Below are positions 60,314 through 64,000 of a stretch of DNA of 64,000 nt, in pieces. The translations under genes were made by a program, and so were the position numbers. Source of the stretch: Pseudomonas sp. 102515 (GTDB lineage Bacteria > Pseudomonadota > Gammaproteobacteria > Pseudomonadales > Pseudomonadaceae); contig NZ_JAVHTY010000005.1 in assembly GCF_031085165.1 (NCBI RefSeq), forward strand, positions 1 through 64,000, written 5' to 3'. A model generated the notes under the pieces. It saw only the letters and a list, made by a program, of their open reading frames with translations. It had not been told where the DNA came from and made no database searches. Within the stretch, counting starts at the first letter, position 1; each line of letters starts with the position of its first letter.

Positions 60314-62920
60314 ATGAGTATTCACTCCGATGCTGCCGATGCCGCGGTAGCCGATCAGGCGGGCGCGCTCAGCGCTCCTGCCCGATTGGGCTTGCTGCGT
60401 TTCGAGCGTCTGAATGAAGCCTCCTGGGCGATGCTCTATCTCGATTCCCGCTGTGAAGTCAGCCTTGGCCTGCCCGCCCAGGCGCTGTGCTCGCTCATCG
60501 ATGCCCCCTATGCCAGCCTGATGGAGCCCAGCGTCCGTCATCGCCTGCACGAAGACATCCAGCTGCAACTCGCCGAGCACGGCAGCTATCAGGTGCGCTA
60601 CCTGTTCCACTCTCCGACGGCCCCGTACCAGGTGGTCGAGGTGGGCGAAAGCCTGCAGCGCCATGGTCGACCCCTGCTGCGCGGCTATCTGCTGCGGGTG
60701 ATGAACGACGACGCCCTGGCCGGCGAATGGGAAGCCCACAACCTGGCCCTGCGCTCCACCCTGGCGCTCCTGCAGGACAGCCAGGACCACAGCCAGCAAC
60801 GGCTGGGGATGGCCCAGGCGCGACAGACCCTGCTGCTCGAACTGTCCCGGCTGGCTCTGCGCCAGGCGCCGGTCGACGATGAACTGGTGCAGTTGCTGCG
60901 CGCCGAGGGCCCGGCCGCCTTCGCCGCGGATGAACTCAGCCTGTGGCGTTACGAGGGAAATGGCCTCGTCACCCTGTGCAAGGAAGAGCGCCTACCGACG
61001 CTGTGCAGCGACCACCGTCGCCGGTTGCGCGAGCAGGGCGTGATCGAAGACGCCAGTCAGGTGCTGCACCCGCCCCATACCGGGGGCGGGACGGCGCTGG
61101 ACGTGGCGCTGCTGCATGACAATCAACTGACCGGTCTGCTCTGCCTGAGACGGGACCGCCCGGCCACCTGGGAAGCCGAGGACGTCGCCTTCGCCCGCAA
61201 CCTGGCGGAGTGCCTGGCCGCCCTCCTCCAGCAGCCGGAGCGCCTGCCCAAGGTCGCTCATCCCCTGACCCGGGTGATGGAAGCCAGCAACGATGCCTTC
61301 CTGCTGCTGGATGCCAGCGGTTGCCTGGAACACGCCACCGACAGCTTCGCGCGGATTACCGGGTACCCCATCGGCAAGCTTCAGGGCCTGCACGTCGAAT
61401 CCCTGCCGGCCCTGGAAAACTGGGGCGAGCTGCTCTACGAAGCCTGGCAGCGGTTGGCGCACCAGGACAGCTGGCAGGGCGAACTGCGCTGCTATCGCCG
61501 TGACGGCGAGACCTACTGGGGCCAGCTGTCGCTGTCCAAGATCCAGCAACCCAATGGCGACCTGCAGGGCTATCTGGGCATCTTCCAGGACACCAGCAAG
61601 ACCCGCTTCGCCCAGCAGCACAACGACGAACTGGTGTTTCGCGACAGCCTCACCGGGCTGGCCAACCGCAGTCACTTCATCGCCCGCTTGGAAGCGCGCC
61701 TGGAGCAGTCCAATCCGAGCCGCGAACACTCGCTGCTGCTGGTGGACGTCGACAACTTCAAGAGAGTCAACGACAGTCTCGGTCACCGCATCGGTGACCA
61801 GTTGCTGGTGGGTCTGGCTCGGCGCCTGCGCAGCGCGCTGGGCAAGGGCGCACTGATCGCCCGCATCGCCAGCAACGAATTCGCCGTGCTGCTCGAAGGC
61901 ATGGATGCGGTCTCCGCTGACAGCCTGGCCCGCGATACCCTGGTGGCCCTGGATCCGCCACTCTATGTGGAGGGCCACCCGACCCTGATCAGTTGCTCGA
62001 TCGGCCTGACCACCGCCCGGCCACACGAGACCGATCCGCAGACCCTGATCAAGCACGCCGGCCTCGCCCTGCACAGGGCCAAGGCCACCGGCGGCCATCA
62101 GGTCCAGGTGTTCACCGAGGCGCTGATCGCCGAAGCCAGCAACAAGCTGTTCGTGCAGAACAACCTGCGCCGGGCCCTGGAGCAGAACGAACTGCTGGTG
62201 CACTACCAGCCCAAGGTCTGCCTGAAACGCGCCAAGCTGCTCGGCCTGGAAGCCCTGATCCGCTGGCAGCACCCGGAAAAGGGCATGATCCGCCCGGACC
62301 AGTTCATCAGCATCGCCGAGGAAACCGGGCTCATCGTGCCCATCGGCAAATGGGTCATCCGCGAGGTCTGCCGCCAGCTGCACCGCCTCGACGCCGCCGG
62401 CTTCGACGATCTGCAGATCGCCATCAACCTGTCGCCCAAGCAGTTCACCGATCCCGACCTGGTGCAGTCCTTCGTCACCATCCTCGACGAGGAGGGCATC
62501 GCGCCCAAGCGTCTGGAGCTGGAACTGACCGAAAGCCTCTTGCTGGATGCCACCGACGCCACCCGCAACACCCTCGAAGCCCTCAAGCGCCTGGGCATGA
62601 GCCTGGCGATGGACGACTTCGGCACCGGTTATTCGTCGCTCAGCTACTTGAAAAAATTCCCCATCGACATCATCAAGATCGACAGGAGTTTCATCAAGGA
62701 CATCCCGGACAACCAAGACGACATGGAAATCACCTCCGCGGTGATCGCCATGGCCCACAACCTGCGGCTGCAGGTGGTTGCCGAGGGCATCGAGACGACT
62801 GAACAGCTGGCTTTCCTGCGCCACCATCGCTGCGATATCGGCCAGGGCTATCTGTTCGACAAGCCCATCCCGGCCGACCAGCTCGACGCCGCCCTGGGGC
62901 GTTACCTGCCGACACGCTGA
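60314..62920 (+). CDS. dipA: c-di-GMP phosphodiesterase DipA-like (PAS-GAF-PAS-GGDEF-EAL)
   Basis: An 868-residue signalling protein (ATG 60314). The N-terminal region resembles PAS (about 1-130), a GAF-like part follows (about 165-305), a second PAS (about 315-430), a GGDEF domain (about 435-600) and an EAL domain (about 615-865). The GGDEF signature reads ASNEF (519-523), so cyclase activity is unlikely. The EAL site is intact: EALIRW (646-651), ELELTESLLLD, DDFGTGYSSLSYLKKFP. P. aeruginosa DipA, the dispersion phosphodiesterase, lies in the same place after aceF and also has a degenerate GGDEF. Longer upstream frames run into the terminator. Confidence 0.9.
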   Translation: MSIHSDAADAAVADQAGALSAPARLGLLRFERLNEASWAMLYLDSRCEVSLGLPAQALCSLIDAPYASLMEPSVRHRLHEDIQLQLAEHGSYQVRYLFHSPTAPYQVVEVGESLQRHGRPLLRGYLLRVMNDDALAGEWEAHNLALRSTLALLQDSQDHSQQRLGMAQARQTLLLELSRLALRQAPVDDELVQLLRAEGPAAFAADELSLWRYEGNGLVTLCKEERLPTLCSDHRRRLREQGVIEDASQVLHPPHTGGGTALDVALLHDNQLTGLLCLRRDRPATWEAEDVAFARNLAECLAALLQQPERLPKVAHPLTRVMEASNDAFLLLDASGCLEHATDSFARITGYPIGKLQGLHVESLPALENWGELLYEAWQRLAHQDSWQGELRCYRRDGETYWGQLSLSKIQQPNGDLQGYLGIFQDTSKTRFAQQHNDELVFRDSLTGLANRSHFIARLEARLEQSNPSREHSLLLVDVDNFKRVNDSLGHRIGDQLLVGLARRLRSALGKGALIARIASNEFAVLLEGMDAVSADSLARDTLVALDPPLYVEGHPTLISCSIGLTTARPHETDPQTLIKHAGLALHRAKATGGHQVQVFTEALIAEASNKLFVQNNLRRALEQNELLVHYQPKVCLKRAKLLGLEALIRWQHPEKGMIRPDQFISIAEETGLIVPIGKWVIREVCRQLHRLDAAGFDDLQIAINLSPKQFTDPDLVQSFVTILDEEGIAPKRLELELTESLLLDATDATRNTLEALKRLGMSLAMDDFGTGYSSLSYLKKFPIDIIKIDRSFIKDIPDNQDDMEITSAVIAMAHNLRLQVVAEGIETTEQLAFLRHHRCDIGQGYLFDKPIPADQLDAALGRYLPTR

Positions 62921-63001
62921 CCCGCCACGCGGACTCGACCCCGCTGCAGCGATTTTGCGTACACTGAGCTTTTCGCCTGGCCCTTTCCCACGAGGTATCC
63001 C

Positions 63002-63661
63002 ATGGTCCTGCGTTCCGAAATCCTGACCAAGAAGACCCATCTGCCTGCCGCCGAGCAGGCGCTGCCCGGTCGCGAGACGGCCATGGCCGTGCCCGCGGCC
63101 CACTATGTCAACGGCAATCCGTTGCAAGGCCCCTTCCCCGCCGACCTGCAGAGTCTGGTGGTGGGCATGGGCTGCTTCTGGGGCGTCGAGCGGCGCTTCT
63201 GGCAACAGCCAGGCGTCTGGACCACCGCGGCGGGCTATGCCGGCGGCCATACCCCCAATCCGACCTACGAAGAGGTCTGCTCGGGTCTGACCGGGCATAC
63301 CGAGGTGGTGCTGGTAGTGTTCGATCCGGCCCAGACCTCGCTGGAGGCACTGCTGAAGATCTTCTGGGAAGCCCACGATCCGACCCAGGGCATGCGCCAG
63401 GGCAACGACGTCGGCACCCAGTATCGCTCGGCGCTGTACTACACCAACGACAGTCAGCGGGAAGCCTTCGAAGCCAGCCAGGCCACCTTCCAGGCGCAAC
63501 TGGCCGACGCCGGTTATGGCGAGATCACCACCGAGATCGCCCCGCTGCCGCCCTTCTACTACGCCGAGGCCTATCACCAGCAGTACCTGGCGAAGAATCC
63601 CAACGGCTATTGCGGCCTGGCCGGCACCGGTGTCTGCCTACCGCCCAGCCTGGCGGTCTGA
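63002..63661 (+). CDS. msrA: Peptide methionine-S-oxide reductase MsrA
   Basis: MsrA reduces methionine-S-sulfoxide in proteins and protects against oxidants. The 219-residue protein has the catalytic [11 protein letters not shown] (Cys at residue 58) and the family segments [20 protein letters not shown] and [13 protein letters not shown]; a C-terminal Cys pair ([13 protein letters not shown]) serves as resolving cysteines. It is 81 bp after the DipA-like gene, the usual Pseudomonas order. Confidence 0.96.
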   Translation: MVLRSEILTKKTHLPAAEQALPGRETAMAVPAAHYVNGNPLQGPFPADLQSLVVGMGCFWGVERRFWQQPGVWTTAAGYAGGHTPNPTYEEVCSGLTGHTEVVLVVFDPAQTSLEALLKIFWEAHDPTQGMRQGNDVGTQYRSALYYTNDSQREAFEASQATFQAQLADAGYGEITTEIAPLPPFYYAEAYHQQYLAKNPNGYCGLAGTGVCLPPSLAV

Positions 63662-63688
63662 TCCCGAACCGCTACGGCGACTCTCTTT

Positions 63689-63771
63689 GTTGGGCTTCGG
63701 CGGTAGAGCTGCCCCAACCCAATCTACGCCGACCTTCCTAGTGGGTCGGGTTGAGCGCAGCGAAGCCCAAC
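63689..63771. repeat. Intergenic palindromic repeat, copy 1
   Basis: An 83-bp element flanked by GTTGGGCTTCG and CGAAGCCCAAC in inverted orientation, with an internal CAACCC/GGGTTG pair. It matches copy 2 except for two bases. Elements built around such GTTGGG...CCCAAC ends are scattered in Pseudomonas and other gammaproteobacterial genomes. Confidence 0.8.
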
Positions 63772-63794
63772 GTCCCCAGGCTCGACACCCTACT

Positions 63795-63877
63795 GTTGGG
63801 CTTCGGCGGTAGAGCTGCCTCAACCCAACCTACGCCGACCTTCCTAGTGGGTCGGGTTGAGCGCAGCGAAGCCCAAC
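63795..63877. repeat. Intergenic palindromic repeat, copy 2
   Basis: Nearly identical to copy 1 and in the same orientation, starting 106 bp after it. It ends 13 bp before the stop codon of the converging last gene. The paired repeats fill most of the 229-bp gap after msrA and may act as transcription barriers. Confidence 0.8.
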
Positions 63878-63890
63878 AGCGCCGGGCTTG

Positions 63891-64000
63891 CTATTCCGCG
63901 ATCAGCCAGTCCAGCCGCCAGCTGCCTTCGCCCTGGGCCAGATGCTCGGCCAGCCAGGGTAGCAAGTCGCGCAATTCTTCCTCCAGGCCCCACGGCGGAT
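63891..64000 (-). CDS. 3' end of an unidentified gene (partial)
   Basis: The last 110 bases encode, on the minus strand, the final 35 residues of a protein, including EEELRDLLPWLAEHLAQGEG and ending DWLIAE with TAG at 63893. The gene runs out of the window, so neither length nor function can be judged. Codon usage looks like that of its neighbours. Confidence 0.6.
   Translation of the reverse strand, partial: PPWGLEEELRDLLPWLAEHLAQGEGSWRLDWLIAE

Noticed and set aside
60992-63577. Long open frame opposite dipA and msrA
   Set aside because: Antisense to two clear genes, no motifs, biased composition.

Overview
The window is a chromosomal segment of a GC-rich gammaproteobacterium, almost certainly a Pseudomonas. 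Gene content and order match known Pseudomonas blocks: algU-mucA-mucD-lepA-lepB-rnc-era-recO-pdxJ, nadB/sdhE, tct genes, tsaB-adk-ppc-lptF, hldE-msbA-LPS core genes-waaP-waaG-waaC-waaF, and glnE/aceE-aceF-dipA-msrA. The species cannot be fixed from the sequence alone. No rRNA or tRNA gene, CRISPR array, prophage or complete insertion sequence is visible. A strong stringent-type promoter at the left edge fires out of the window, probably into an rRNA or tRNA operon.

Layout. 1-9.4 kb: envelope-stress regulon (algU, mucA, mucD), then lepA, lepB, a DUF4845 gene, rnc, era, recO and pdxJ as a tight leftward series. 9.4-13.6 kb: nadB, the sdhE-ygfX pair, ygfZ and an HDOD regulator. 13.7-19.1 kb: a tricarboxylate uptake system, with the two-component pair TctD/TctE divergent from tctCBA. 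19.1-28.5 kb: rsmJ, an extensin-like protein, a DUF72 protein, a small Pseudomonas-type protein, tsaB, adk, ppc, and two envelope lipoproteins (DUF4398 and LptF-like) behind a candidate AlgU promoter. 28.5-30 kb: a DUF853 ATPase. 30-52 kb: a large lipopolysaccharide core/lipid A transport locus (hldE, dnpA-like, mig-14-like, msbA, several glycosyltransferases, waaL, a carbamoyltransferase, four consecutive sugar-kinase-like genes including waaP, waaG, waaC, waaF). 52-64 kb: glnE, then aceE-aceF, dipA, msrA, a tandem pair of intergenic repeats and the 3' end of an unidentified gene.

How the genes work together. WaaF, WaaC and WaaG build the heptose/hexose inner core. The WaaP-family kinases and the carbamoyltransferase decorate it, further glycosyltransferases extend it, WaaL caps it with O-antigen, and MsbA flips the lipid A-core. 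AlgU/MucA/MucD sense envelope stress and probably drive the lptF pair. AceE and AceF are the E1 and E2 parts of pyruvate dehydrogenase; the neighbouring DipA-like protein is predicted to degrade c-di-GMP.

Most notable observations: (1) the algU operon lacks mucB and mucC, MucA has lost the C-terminal part of its periplasmic domain, mucA is followed at once by a terminator, and AlgU carries a 28-residue N-terminal extension; (2) an acetyltransferase gene in the LPS locus is broken by what looks like a 2-base expansion in a short GA run; (3) mig-14 and dnpA homologues are coupled to msbA; (4) the tct locus lacks its expected porin and holds only a tiny reading frame with a porin-like leader in that place; (5) a 121-bp element with 17-bp terminal inverted repeats lies beside dnpA; (6) AceF has three lipoyl domains.
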